Part shown: one piece after another, positions 8,344 through 16,426 of the stretch
Layout of the letters: the number at the start of each line of letters is the position of its first letter
How positions within the stretch are numbered: position 1 is the stretch's first letter
Position numbers and translations under genes: made by a program
Source: Ferribacterium limneticum
Lineage (GTDB): Bacteria > Pseudomonadota > Gammaproteobacteria > Burkholderiales > Rhodocyclaceae
DNA length: 64,000 nt
Reading direction: 5' to 3'
Assembly (NCBI RefSeq): GCF_020510625.1
Contig: NZ_CP075191.1
Span: forward strand, 1,092,001-1,156,000
The notes under the pieces: generated by a model
What the model was told of the DNA's origin: nothing
Database searches by the model: none
Seen by the model: only the letters and a program-made list of their open reading frames with translations

Positions 8344-8523
8344 TCAGTCTTTGGGACTCATCCAGGCCCCCGTCACCTGACGCATGAATGCGAACTGCTT
8401 TTCAGCCCGTCGGCAACCGATACATATCGCCAGATGCAGTCGAAACTGAACGCGCTCCCAAAAACTGAGCTTGCGTTCCATCTGTATCGAGGCGAGGCGG
8501 GTGGCTTCCATGCAGCTGATCAT
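8344..8523 (-). CDS. Small zinc-type anti-sigma factor
   Basis: 59 residues from the ATG at 8523, preceded by AGGAA; the frame stays open to 8565 but that start has no ribosome site. It contains the HxxxCxxC zinc-binding anti-sigma motif (HLAICIGC, about residues 34-41). It resembles the small MseR-type proteins that hold ECF sigma factors inactive until thiol or metal stress. It is the first gene of the buf operon, 31 nt before bufA, and lies back to back with the ECF gene. The ligand and mode of release are not readable. Confidence 0.7.
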   Translation of the reverse strand: MISCMEATRLASIQMERKLSFWERVQFRLHLAICIGCRRAEKQFAFMRQVTGAWMSPKD

Positions 8524-8562
8524 TTCAATTCCTGTTCTGCGTCCTGGCTTGAGGGCCTGTTC

Positions 8563-8593
8563 CATTAGTCGGCACGGTCATCAAAACCTTACA
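8563..8593 (-). promoter_or_regulatory. Candidate ECF-sigma promoter of the anti-sigma/buf operon
   Basis: Minus strand: TGTAAG, 17 bp, GACTAATG, identical in boxes and spacing to 5253-5283. Transcription would start about 30 nt upstream of the anti-sigma start codon. Confidence 0.65.
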
Positions 8594-8641
8594 AAATTTT
8601 TTTACAGTAAGATCTGCGATGACAAAACCTATCGAGACGAC

Positions 8642-9211
8642 ATGTCCTCTGACCCGCTGCACGACCCGGAGTTTCTCACAGGCCTGCGTCGCGACATGCT
8701 GCGCTTCGCCGAGATGCAGTTGCGAAATCGTGCCCAGGCCGAAGACGCGGTTCAGGAGGCGCTGGCCGGCGCCCTGCAGGGCCGGGAAAAATTTGCTTCC
8801 CGGGCGTCCTTGCGCACCTGGGTACTCTCCATCCTGAAGCACAAGATCGTCGATGTGCTGCGGGCCAAGGTTCGCGAGAATGTCGTCGCCGATGTTGAAA
8901 ACGACGACGATCTGAATGCCTATTTCGATGATCGCCAGCACTGGGCCGAAGATACCCGGCCGTCGGAATGGCAGACGCCGCAGGAGGCGATGGAGAACAA
9001 GCGTTTCTGGGAGGTTTTCGAGGCCTGCCTTTACCGCCTGCCGGAAGCGAGCGCTCGCATCTTCACCATGCGCGAAGTGCTCGGCTTCGATACCGACGAA
9101 ATCTGTCAGACCCTGGCGATCACCAGCAACAACTGCTGGGTGCAACTGCACCGTGCCCGGCTGGCGCTGCGCGCCTGTCTTGGCGCCAACTGGTTCGGCG
9201 AAGCAGCGTAG
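8642..9211 (+). CDS. ECF RNA polymerase sigma factor
   Basis: 189 residues from the ATG at 8642; the frame is open further upstream but that part would overlap the divergent anti-sigma gene. Sigma region 2 is at about residues 15-75 (AEDAVQEAL, then SLRTWVLSILKHKIVD) and region 4 at about 130-180 (RIFTMREVLGFDTDEIC, then NNCWVQLHRARLAL). It probably directs transcription from the TGTAAG/GACTAATG promoters of the divergent anti-sigma/buf operon and the thioredoxin/CcdA operon. That assignment is inference from motif sharing. No copy of the motif is visible before its own start. Confidence 0.88.
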   Translation: MSSDPLHDPEFLTGLRRDMLRFAEMQLRNRAQAEDAVQEALAGALQGREKFASRASLRTWVLSILKHKIVDVLRAKVRENVVADVENDDDLNAYFDDRQHWAEDTRPSEWQTPQEAMENKRFWEVFEACLYRLPEASARIFTMREVLGFDTDEICQTLAITSNNCWVQLHRARLALRACLGANWFGEAA

Positions 9212-9374
9212 GCAGCTGCGGGCATCACGGTTTTGGCGGGCCGTGATCGCCGTGCGGCATGGGCGATCAATGAGCGGGTGGCGACCGCCGTTGCTCAGGC
9301 ATTTTTCGGCAGTCATCACCGGGTAATGCGCGTCGCCCACAATCGGGCGATGACCAGACAAGGATTTGCCCGCC

Positions 9375-9629
9375 GTGATTAAAAATGCCCTTGCATTGTT
9401 TCGCGGCTACGCCATTTGGGTTCGCCGACTACCGCAGGCAACGGGCTTCATGTTCGCTGCGCGCTCGCGCTGGGGCCGTTCAGTCAAGGTTCTTCTCTTC
9501 GCGGTCGGCGTTGTCCTGCCGCTCGGCTCGTTGATCTGGGCATTGTTGTTCTGGCATGGCAACGGTGTGCTCCGGGCCGGCCAAGCTGCCGCCGTTCGTC
9601 ACGCGCCATCGCCTGCGGCGGCTGATTAA
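9375..9629 (+). CDS. Small membrane protein, unknown
   Basis: 84 residues from the GTG at 9375, which has AAGGA at a good distance; a TTG at 9366 is the alternative. It has one clear transmembrane segment at about residues 38-62 (VKVLLFAVGVVLP onward), a basic N-terminal part, and a short Ala/Pro tail. No family recognised. It follows the ECF gene by about 160 bp and could be a small member of the same locus or a chance frame. Confidence 0.4.
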   Translation: MIKNALALFRGYAIWVRRLPQATGFMFAARSRWGRSVKVLLFAVGVVLPLGSLIWALLFWHGNGVLRAGQAAAVRHAPSPAAAD

Positions 9630-9847
9630 GCAGCTACCGGCTCGCCTATCTGGTGAACGATGGGCACCGGTTGCCAGCGATCCATGCGTAATGCCAATGC
9701 CAGCCCCCGGGGCGCAACGGCTCGCTTGGCATCGTCTTGTCGCTGGTGGGCCCTTCGTCGGCATTCCCGCCTCAGGCCACCCGAAATCCCATTGGCGGCA
9801 TCTGAATAAGCCTTTGGCATGTCTCTTTTTCAAGACAAATTAATCAG
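9630..9847. other. Intergenic stretch without recognised features
   Basis: Between the small membrane gene and the sigma-54-controlled operon. No convincing gene, RNA or terminator seen in these 218 bases; the following 180 bases hold the regulatory sites listed separately. Confidence 0.5.
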
Positions 9848-9921
9848 CCAATAATCATGTGCTTGGCATGGAAGGGCTTTTCCCTGTCTCCGTGGCGCGA
9901 CATCCGGGTGCTGATTATTGG
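9848..9921. promoter_or_regulatory. Paired inverted half-sites upstream of a sigma-54 promoter
   Basis: CCAATAATCA at 9848-9857 and its exact reverse complement TGATTATTGG at 9912-9921, centres 64 bp apart. They lie about 45-130 bp upstream of the sigma-54 promoter, the right place for enhancer-binding-protein sites. No gene for such an activator is adjacent. Confidence 0.45.
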
Positions 9922-9964
9922 ACGAAACTCCCAATAAGCAATTGATTGCAGGTTGTTAAATTTT

Positions 9965-9980
9965 TGGCATGTTTGTTGCG
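9965..9980 (+). promoter_or_regulatory. Sigma-54 (RpoN) promoter
   Basis: TGGCATG-TTTG-TTGCG: the invariant GG and GC are 10 bp apart as required, and nearly all flanking positions fit the consensus. Start of transcription would be near 9991, about 39 nt before the ATG at 10030. Confidence 0.75.
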
Positions 9981-10029
9981 CTATTCGTCTGGCATCTGTC
10001 GTTTTCGTCACCTAGCCAGGAGAAAAGAA

Positions 10030-11364
10030 ATGAATGCCACTGCCAGCGAAGAACCCATGGGCGTGCCTTGTTGCCCGGCGCTCGCCAAAGATACCGTCTG
10101 CGATGTCCTGGATTTTCACTATCGGACACGCCACACCACCAACGTCGCCGCAGGGGGGCGGCGTATCCAGGTCGAGGTGCTCATCCATGCCCGCCTGGAA
10201 CGCTGCCCGGGGCCGATGACCCTGGGCGACCTGGTGTACAGCACGACGCTGCTGCCGGGTGAGAAGGTCCGGCTGTTCACCTCCGATCGCCGCACCCGAT
10301 TCAGCGTCGATAGCGAGAGCAAGGTGAGCTACCGGCACGAACAAACCTCCGAGGAACGTTACTACCTGTCGAGCATGCAGGATTTCATGTCCGACCTGTC
10401 GGTGCGCGACGCCGGCAGTGCGTACGCCAGCAGCAATGGGTCGGCCCGGGGGCACGGCGAAACCAGCAGCGCCCTCGGCGCCATTTTTTCGGGGCCGTCG
10501 GTCGATGTCAGCGGTTCCTACGATGCGTCATCGACATCGTCGTTCATGCGCGAGTTGAGCCAGCACGCCAGTGCTTCGGACCGTCGCTCCGAATCGGCAA
10601 CGCGCGCCGCCAGTTCGGTCTCGGTCGGCGAAGTGTCCAGCCGTTCTCACACTCAAGGGGAGTCGGAAGACCACCAGGAGTCGTCGTCACGCGAGTTTTC
10701 CAACCCCAATCGCTGCCGCGCGGTGACCTACTTTTTCTACCAGATCAACAAGACCCAGACCATCAAGTTCAGGATTGTCGCCATTCAAAGACGCGTCATC
10801 GATCCGGCCGCCGAGACGCGCGTCTCGAACAATCCCTTCGCCGCCGACGGTGGCATCTCGGCCATTCCCAGCGCCGTGCTGGCGACCGATCCCAATCGTC
10901 TGAAAGTCGAGCAGCTTGGCCGCGACAGCGTGCTGGCCAAACAGAATGCCAACTTTGCCGCAGGCCTGAGCCGGGAGGCGGCCGGGGCCAATCTGGCCCG
11001 CCTCTCGGCTCTCGACAGCAATGTGCAATCGATCTCCCCGATACTGAAGGCGCGCGCCTTGCAGGAGGTCGATCAGTCCCTTATCAAGGAACGCCTGATC
11101 GACAAGAACGGCAAGGTGCTCGATGAGCTGGTCGGTGAACTCTCCTTTGAGCGAATCAGCTCCTTGCCGACGCCGGGCCTTCTGGTCAAAGGCTGTCTGG
11201 ACGAGTGCGACACCTGTGAGCCGGCGCTCGAAAAATCGATCCAGCTTGAACTGGAGCACAAGCAGTTGCAAAACGAACTGCTTAAAAAGCAGATCGAACT
11301 GCTCGAAAAATCGCAGGAGTATCGCTGCTGCCCCATCTCAGGGGTGGAACCCGTCACGCCATGA
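10030..11364 (+). CDS. Unrecognised protein, Ser-rich centre and C-terminal coiled coil
   Basis: 444 residues from the ATG at 10030, which has AGGAGAA upstream; the frame extends to 9946 but that part overlaps the promoter. There is no signal peptide. Residues 1-100 look globular and contain a distinctive TLLPGEKVRLFTSDRRTR block. Residues about 130-240 are Ser/Ala/His-rich and low complexity. A second globular block follows (FFYQINKTQTIKFRIV), then a helical region, a Cys cluster (CLDECDTCE) and a Leu/Glu/Lys coiled coil ending in RCCP. I recognise no family. It is 62 nt upstream of the next gene and shares its sigma-54 promoter. Confidence 0.75.
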   Translation: MNATASEEPMGVPCCPALAKDTVCDVLDFHYRTRHTTNVAAGGRRIQVEVLIHARLERCPGPMTLGDLVYSTTLLPGEKVRLFTSDRRTRFSVDSESKVSYRHEQTSEERYYLSSMQDFMSDLSVRDAGSAYASSNGSARGHGETSSALGAIFSGPSVDVSGSYDASSTSSFMRELSQHASASDRRSESATRAASSVSVGEVSSRSHTQGESEDHQESSSREFSNPNRCRAVTYFFYQINKTQTIKFRIVAIQRRVIDPAAETRVSNNPFAADGGISAIPSAVLATDPNRLKVEQLGRDSVLAKQNANFAAGLSREAAGANLARLSALDSNVQSISPILKARALQEVDQSLIKERLIDKNGKVLDELVGELSFERISSLPTPGLLVKGCLDECDTCEPALEKSIQLELEHKQLQNELLKKQIELLEKSQEYRCCPISGVEPVTP

Positions 11365-11426
11365 ATTTCTGGCTAGTCCAATTTCTTGTGTAGCAAAGCC
11401 GGTATCCACCACCAGGAGGTTTAGCC

Positions 11427-13538
11427 ATGAATGACGAATTGAAAAAGGCCGTGAGCAAGTCGAAAGCCGTGATGAACGGCCCGTACACCAATGAGCGCGA
11501 GAAGTACAAGGCGCTGCTGCTGAGCAATCCCAATTACTTTGGCTCGCTGCAATCGAGCCCGTTCAAACCGGTACTGCCGCTGGCCGGCAATACTTTTTAC
11601 GAGGAGTTGGTGTGCGTCGGCTATCAACCGCAGCAGCAACGGCTCGAAGGCGTGGTGCACGTCTACCAGCCGTCGGGTTACGGCAGCGGCCTCTGCGGCC
11701 AGGGCAGCACCGAATATGTCCGCTTCTATCTCTCCTTCGATCAGGGGGCGACCTGGGTCGATCAAGGCCTGACCAGCTTCCAGGCCTGGAACATCCCGCA
11801 GGGCACCGACGGCAGCAAGCGGCTCGAATACGCGGTGCAACTGCCGGTGAACCCGACGCGCCGCATTTGCTTCCTCGGCGCGCAGTTGATCCGCGTCCGC
11901 GCCATCCTGTCGTGGAACGCGCCGCCACCGCCCAACCAGCCCAACTGGATTCCGCCCTGGGGCAATCTCCGCGACGCGACGATTCAGGTCGAGCCGCGCC
12001 GCTTGTTCACTGGCAAGGAGGTGTTCGAGGCTGCCAAGCTCAAATTGCCGCCGCTGCTCAAGGAGGCGCTCGATCTCGATCAGCCGCTGCCGTCCAAGAT
12101 GCCAATCCTCGCTGCGGCCGATCTCGCCGTGCATTACAAGGCGGCCGGCATTCCGGCCCACCGCTTCGCCTTCAAGGAAATGCACGCGCTGACCGCCGGT
12201 CCGCATGCCTTCAATGGCGAACTCAGCGCCCAGTTGCTGCCCGGCATCGAGATCCCGGCCAATATCGGCGATCTGCTCTTCCCGAAAACCGACGGCGACA
12301 CCAGCTACGAAGAGCTCGGCTGCATCGGCCTCGACCCGAACAGCCCCGATACCCTGATCGGCGTCATCAAGCTCAAGCGCAGCCAGGGCTATTCGGGCGG
12401 CCCGTGCACCGCCGGCAGCGCCGAGTATGTTTCCTGGTGGGCAGATTTCGACGGCAACGGCAGTTTCGAGAGTTTTCTCGGCACCGCGCAGGTGCGTGTC
12501 TACGATCTGGCCAACATTCCCGCCGATGGCGTGAGCTACGCGGTGCGCCTGCCGGTGGATTTGTCGGCCCATCGCAAACCTTGCCAGAACGGGCCGGTCG
12601 TCGTGCGCATCCGTGCCATCTTGTCGTGGAATGTCGCGGTGCCGGGCAATGCGCCCAACCATGTGCCGGCCTGGGGCAATCGCGAAGAAACGCTGATTCA
12701 CGTCGCGCCGCTCGGGGCGATGCATGCACCAGCCGGCAAGATCGCCATCCTCGGCGGCATTCCGGTCAGCATGATCGACGACGCCAGCGGCATGACCACG
12801 CCGGATGCGGTGTTCGCGCTGAACAACGCGCCGGTCGGCGGTGCTTGTCCGTTCGGCGCCGCGGTGACCCTGCAGGGCGCGCCGCTACCCGCCGGCTACA
12901 CCTACAAGGTTGAAGTCACACCCGAGGGCGGTGGCGTCCCGGCGCCGGTGCTGACTGAACTGACGCTGACGCGCCAGGATGGGAGCACCTACAAGCTCAA
13001 CGCCAACCCGGTGACCCAACGCTTCGCCTACCAGGCGTTCACCGATAACGTGAATGCACTGCTCGGGCACTGGGATTCGGCCGGCGACGCGCGCTGGATC
13101 GTCTCGCTGAGCAGCTACGACCCGGGCGGCAACTATCTCGGCACCGACTCGCAGCTGATCCAGCTCGACAACACCGGGCCGAGCGCCAGCATCGACATCA
13201 CGACCGGTACCGGCAATTGCGGCAAGTTCCCGACCGGCGCAGTGATCGGTGGCAGTTTCATCGCCCGCGATCTCCATCTGCTGAGCTATACGATAGGCGT
13301 CAAGCCGCCCGGCCTGAACGATCCGGGCGAGGCGGTCACGGCGCCGAGCGCGGGCGTATCGAATACCGCCATCACCGGCGATGCCTGGTCGCTCGACACT
13401 ACTGGCATGGTCGATTGCGGCTACGTGGTCGAGTTGGTCGTGCGCGATCGCACCATCGTCGCCAGCCAGAGCCAGGGATGGTACGCCTCCGATAGCGCGG
13501 GCTTTTGCCTGGAGGCGGCACACGATGGCGTTGACTGA
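11427..13538 (+). CDS. Unrecognised large protein with an internal ~150-residue duplication
   Basis: 703 residues. A perfect AGGAGG at 11414-11419 precedes the ATG. No signal peptide or membrane segment. Residues about 47-195 and 285-435 are diverged copies of one module: both have YEEL-C-G, a GYGSG-C or GYSGG-C block, GS-EYV, IP, YAV-LPV, then RAILSWN and a PxWGN ending. The C-terminal 250 residues are beta-rich with a conserved-looking Cys in GTGNCGKFP. The module may be a Cys-bearing beta-sandwich; I cannot name it. It forms an operon with the coiled-coil gene upstream and is followed by a strong terminator. Confidence 0.8.
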   Translation: MNDELKKAVSKSKAVMNGPYTNEREKYKALLLSNPNYFGSLQSSPFKPVLPLAGNTFYEELVCVGYQPQQQRLEGVVHVYQPSGYGSGLCGQGSTEYVRFYLSFDQGATWVDQGLTSFQAWNIPQGTDGSKRLEYAVQLPVNPTRRICFLGAQLIRVRAILSWNAPPPPNQPNWIPPWGNLRDATIQVEPRRLFTGKEVFEAAKLKLPPLLKEALDLDQPLPSKMPILAAADLAVHYKAAGIPAHRFAFKEMHALTAGPHAFNGELSAQLLPGIEIPANIGDLLFPKTDGDTSYEELGCIGLDPNSPDTLIGVIKLKRSQGYSGGPCTAGSAEYVSWWADFDGNGSFESFLGTAQVRVYDLANIPADGVSYAVRLPVDLSAHRKPCQNGPVVVRIRAILSWNVAVPGNAPNHVPAWGNREETLIHVAPLGAMHAPAGKIAILGGIPVSMIDDASGMTTPDAVFALNNAPVGGACPFGAAVTLQGAPLPAGYTYKVEVTPEGGGVPAPVLTELTLTRQDGSTYKLNANPVTQRFAYQAFTDNVNALLGHWDSAGDARWIVSLSSYDPGGNYLGTDSQLIQLDNTGPSASIDITTGTGNCGKFPTGAVIGGSFIARDLHLLSYTIGVKPPGLNDPGEAVTAPSAGVSNTAITGDAWSLDTTGMVDCGYVVELVVRDRTIVASQSQGWYASDSAGFCLEAAHDGVD

Positions 13539-13589
13539 AAGCGGCGGTCGGCGTGACTGACGCAGCCGCATCACCGGCGTAATCTACCC

Positions 13590-13625
13590 AAAGCCCCGAA
13601 TCCTTCTTGCTGGATTCGGGGCTTT
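13590..13625 (+). terminator. Intrinsic terminator of the sigma-54 operon
   Basis: A perfect 14-bp GC-rich stem (13590-13603 with 13612-13625) closes an 8-nt loop and ends in TTT. The AAA at its 5' edge lets it work in reverse too. Confidence 0.8.
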
Positions 13626-13658
13626 GGCCTATCGAGAGTACGAAGAGGCGGCGACCGG

Positions 13659-13687
13659 AAAAAAAGACCCCGCCACGAGGGCGGGGT
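13659..13687 (-). terminator. Intrinsic terminator for the small minus-strand ORFs
   Basis: On the minus strand, an 8-bp stem ACCCCGCC/GGCGGGGT (13687-13680 with 13674-13667) is followed by C and seven T. It lies about 50 nt after the stop of the 59-residue ORF, supporting that these micro-ORFs are transcribed. Confidence 0.75.
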
Positions 13688-13736
13688 AACAGGGAGGTCT
13701 CGAATCGGGGGGTATTCGAGAGGAGGGTAAAACGGT

Positions 13737-13916
13737 TCAGCGCTTGTCGGGGCGTTTCAATACTTTCCGGACGATGGCGATGATTGCGCCGGCGGCAATC
13801 GCAGCAACGGCTGCCTTGAGCGGCTCAGCCTGGCCTTCGGCCAGCCAGTCGAAGCCGGTGATGCCGACGAATACACCGAGCGATTCGCTGATCGGCAGGT
13901 TGTCGGCAAAGGCCAT
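13737..13916 (-). CDS. 59-residue protein with one membrane segment
   Basis: Starts MAFADNLPIS and has a C-terminal hydrophobic, Ala/Ile-rich helix at about residues 34-50 followed by the basic tail RKVLKRPDKR. The ATG overlaps the stop of the upstream micro-ORF by one base (TGATG), pointing to translational coupling. A terminator follows. No family recognised; a small membrane-binding peptide fits. Confidence 0.55.
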   Translation of the reverse strand: MAFADNLPISESLGVFVGITGFDWLAEGQAEPLKAAVAAIAAGAIIAIVRKVLKRPDKR

Positions 13917-14017
13917 CAGAGATCCTTGCAGGCGGAGGCAACTGCCAGAACGGGTTGGGCTGGCGCCAGCTCGAACAGGTACTGGCGGGTTGCTTCGATA
14001 AATTGCTTGATATTCAT
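13916..14017 (-). CDS. 33-residue peptide coupled to the 59-residue ORF
   Basis: MNIKQFIEATRQYLFELAPA then a short tail ending CKDL. It is amphipathic. GAGGA lies about 10 nt before the ATG at 14017. An in-frame ATG at 14065 would add 16 acidic residues. Its TGA overlaps the ATG of the next ORF. The Glu/Asp-rich extension and lack of homology make the exact start uncertain. Confidence 0.45.
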   Translation of the reverse strand: MNIKQFIEATRQYLFELAPAQPVLAVASACKDL

Positions 14018-14171
14018 TTCGATGATTTCCTCGTTATCCTCTTGGCGGGATTGGTTTTCTTCCATGCCTCGCATTCTAGGGAGGCGATGACCAGCCGTCT
14101 GTTGCGCAAGCGTTGCGCCGAGGTAACGGGTTTTGATCTTCTGTGACGCTTTGTAACGGCCCCGTGGTTGG

Positions 14172-15608
14172 CTACTGCCGGGCTTTCCAGGCGAGGGTAA
14201 AGCGGGCGCCGCCGAGTGGCGATGCGTCGGCAATGGCGGTGCCGCCATGCAACTCCAGCACGCGTCGGGCAATGGCCAGGCCGAGGCCGTAGCCGCCGGT
14301 CGAGCGGTCACGCGAACGGTCAAGCCGGGTGAAGGCTGAAAAGATGTGTTCGCGTTCTTCCGGTGGAATGCCGATGCCGTCGTCGTCGACGTGGATCAGG
14401 ATGTTCTCGCCCACCAGTTCCGCATTGACCGAAATCCGCTTGCCGGCGTACTTGAAGGCATTGCGCAGCAGGTTGCGCAGGGCGTAGGGCATGGCCTTGC
14501 GGTCAAGATCGATAAACAGGTTTGCCGGCAGCTTTTCGGTATCGACGACCACATCGAGTTGACGGCCAAGCAGGCGGACCGAGTCGACCTCGTCGGCCAG
14601 CCAGTCGGCGAATTTGACGCTGGAGAAGTGCGGTTCCGGCGCTTCGCGTTCGAAACGGGCGTAGGTCAGGCTGGTGTCGATCAACTGGTCGAGTTCGTCC
14701 AGGTCGGCTTCCATCATGGCCCACAGGCGTTCGCGCTCTTCGTGCTCGTCGGTTTCGGCGAGCATTTCCAGTGCAAAGCGCATGCGGGCGATCGGCGTGC
14801 GCAGTTCGTGCGAGATGCCGCAGGAAAGCTCGCGATGGGTCGCCAGCAGTTGCCGGATGCGGTCGGCCATGCTGTTCATGGTATCTGACAGCGGGGCAAA
14901 GAGCTGGGTGCGGGCGGCCGGTGTGCGGGCGTCGAAATGACCGTCGCCGAGGTCGCGGGCAGTCTGGCGCAGCGCTTCCAGATCGCGCCAGATCGGGCGA
15001 ATCCAGAACCACAATGCGATGGCGAAAATGACGCCGATCAGGCTCCAGGTCAATAAGCGCAGCCGCAACTCCAGTGGCAGTCGATCCTTCAGTTCGGGGT
15101 TGCGGTTCGAGGCCAGCGGGCCGACGACGAGCACCTGGCTGGACGTGCCAAGGCGGTGGTACATGATGTCGCCGTCGTGGTCGATGGCGATATCGCCGGC
15201 ATCGAGCTTGATCACCTGGGAGGGCGTCAGTGTCCTGTCGAGCGTGATGCGTTCGACGATGCCCAGGTTGTAGGAGAATTTCTCGTCGAGTTCCTTGATC
15301 TTTTTCTGCCACTCACGGCGCGGATGGCGGAATAACTCGTCTTCAATCAGCGTAATCGTGCCGCGCATGAAGCGCCGGGCATAGTCGTCAGTAATGCCGC
15401 GCTGGGCGGTGGAGATGACGAAGTCGGCAGTGAAGGCGATGGCGACGAAGGAACCCATCGCCAGCAGGTAGATGTTGAAGAACAGTTTCGACAGGCTGTA
15501 GCGCCCGCCACGCCAGCGCGGCAAAGCAACCCGGAACAGCGAGCGGGCGAGTCCCTGGCTGGATTCCTTGGCGCCCGAGTCTTCTGGCCTGGATTCAGTT
15601 CCAGTCAT
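14172..15608 (-). CDS. rstB: Sensor histidine kinase, RstB-like
   Basis: 478 residues. TM1 at about 45-65, a periplasmic sensor of about 130 residues, TM2 near 195-215, and HAMP (DLEALRQTARDLGDG). The H box is GISHELRTPIARMRF with the phospho-acceptor His near residue 275. The N box (LRNLLRNAFKYAG) and the G boxes (DDDGIGIPP, GGYGLGLAI) are intact. It overlaps the response-regulator gene by 14 bp, as in RstAB. The name rests on the regulator's similarity and gene order; the stimulus is unknown. Confidence 0.85.
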   Translation of the reverse strand: MTGTESRPEDSGAKESSQGLARSLFRVALPRWRGGRYSLSKLFFNIYLLAMGSFVAIAFTADFVISTAQRGITDDYARRFMRGTITLIEDELFRHPRREWQKKIKELDEKFSYNLGIVERITLDRTLTPSQVIKLDAGDIAIDHDGDIMYHRLGTSSQVLVVGPLASNRNPELKDRLPLELRLRLLTWSLIGVIFAIALWFWIRPIWRDLEALRQTARDLGDGHFDARTPAARTQLFAPLSDTMNSMADRIRQLLATHRELSCGISHELRTPIARMRFALEMLAETDEHEERERLWAMMEADLDELDQLIDTSLTYARFEREAPEPHFSSVKFADWLADEVDSVRLLGRQLDVVVDTEKLPANLFIDLDRKAMPYALRNLLRNAFKYAGKRISVNAELVGENILIHVDDDGIGIPPEEREHIFSAFTRLDRSRDRSTGGYGLGLAIARRVLELHGGTAIADASPLGGARFTLAWKARQ

Positions 15609-16299
15609 GCTTGCTGAACAGGTAGCCCTTGCCGCGGACTGTCTTGATGCGCGTCGGGTTTTCCGGGTCGTCGTTCAACTTTTTGCGCAGGCGGGAGATA
15701 CGGGCGTCGATGGAGCGATCCAGGCCATCGAAGCCGATACCGCGCAATTCCTGCAGCAGATCGTCGCGTGACAGCACGTTGCCGGCATGCGAGGCAAGCA
15801 GCCACAGCAGGTCGAATTCGGCTGTGGTCAGGTCTATGGTTTGGCCGGCCAACGAAGCGGTGCGGGTCGCCTGGCTGATCTTGAACTGGCCGAACAGCAT
15901 GCTTTCCGACTCGCCACTGCTCGCTTCACCAGCGCTTGGCAATCGGCGCAGCAGGGCCTTGATACGGGCGAGCAGGACGCGCGGCTGGACCGGCTTGGCG
16001 ATGTAATCGTCCGCCCCCATCTCGAGGCCGAGAATCTGGTCGAAATCCTCATCGCGGGCCGTCAGCATCAGGATTACGCCACGGAATTGCGAGCGCACGG
16101 CGCGGCAGACCTCGAAGCCGTCCTTGCCCGGCAGCATGACGTCGAGAATCACCAAGTCGGGCTGTTCGGCCAGGATGCGCGCCTCGGCGGTGTCGCCGCG
16201 CGGCTCGATGCTGACTTGCAGATCGTTCTTGGTGAGATATTCAGCCGTCAGTTCGGCCAGGCGTTCGTCGTCTTCGACAAGCAGGATGCGTGTGTTCAT
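15595..16299 (-). CDS. rstA: OmpR-family response regulator, RstA-like
   Basis: 234 residues. The receiver domain has the acidic pair EDD at 9-11, phospho-acceptor Asp in LVILDVMLPGKDG (about residue 53) and the Lys of AKPVQP. A winged-helix DNA-binding domain occupies about 130-230 (AEFDLLWLL, GLDRSIDARISRLRKKL, IKTVRGKGYLF). The GFDGLDRSID stretch is RstA-like. It is the first gene of the pair with the kinase. Confidence 0.88.
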   Translation of the reverse strand: MNTRILLVEDDERLAELTAEYLTKNDLQVSIEPRGDTAEARILAEQPDLVILDVMLPGKDGFEVCRAVRSQFRGVILMLTARDEDFDQILGLEMGADDYIAKPVQPRVLLARIKALLRRLPSAGEASSGESESMLFGQFKISQATRTASLAGQTIDLTTAEFDLLWLLASHAGNVLSRDDLLQELRGIGFDGLDRSIDARISRLRKKLNDDPENPTRIKTVRGKGYLFSKHDWN

Positions 16300-16426
16300 C
16301 CGGCAATCTTAACCACCTGCCGGGCGCCGGTCCATAGCGCTGTCGTCAGCGTTGAATGTGCTCATGTCGCAGCCGTGCCTGGCATCGCTTAGAATTCCGG
16401 CTGGCTATCTATTTGGAAGTTTCTTG

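Noticed and set aside
9815..9840. TTGGCATG followed by CTCTTTTTC, a possible second sigma-54 site
   Set aside because: The required GC at -12 is missing; only the site at 9965-9980 has GG-N10-GC.
11421..12725. 434-codon open frame on the minus strand
   Set aside because: Antisense to the 703-residue gene, which has a perfect AGGAGG and an internal protein-level duplication that this frame does not explain.
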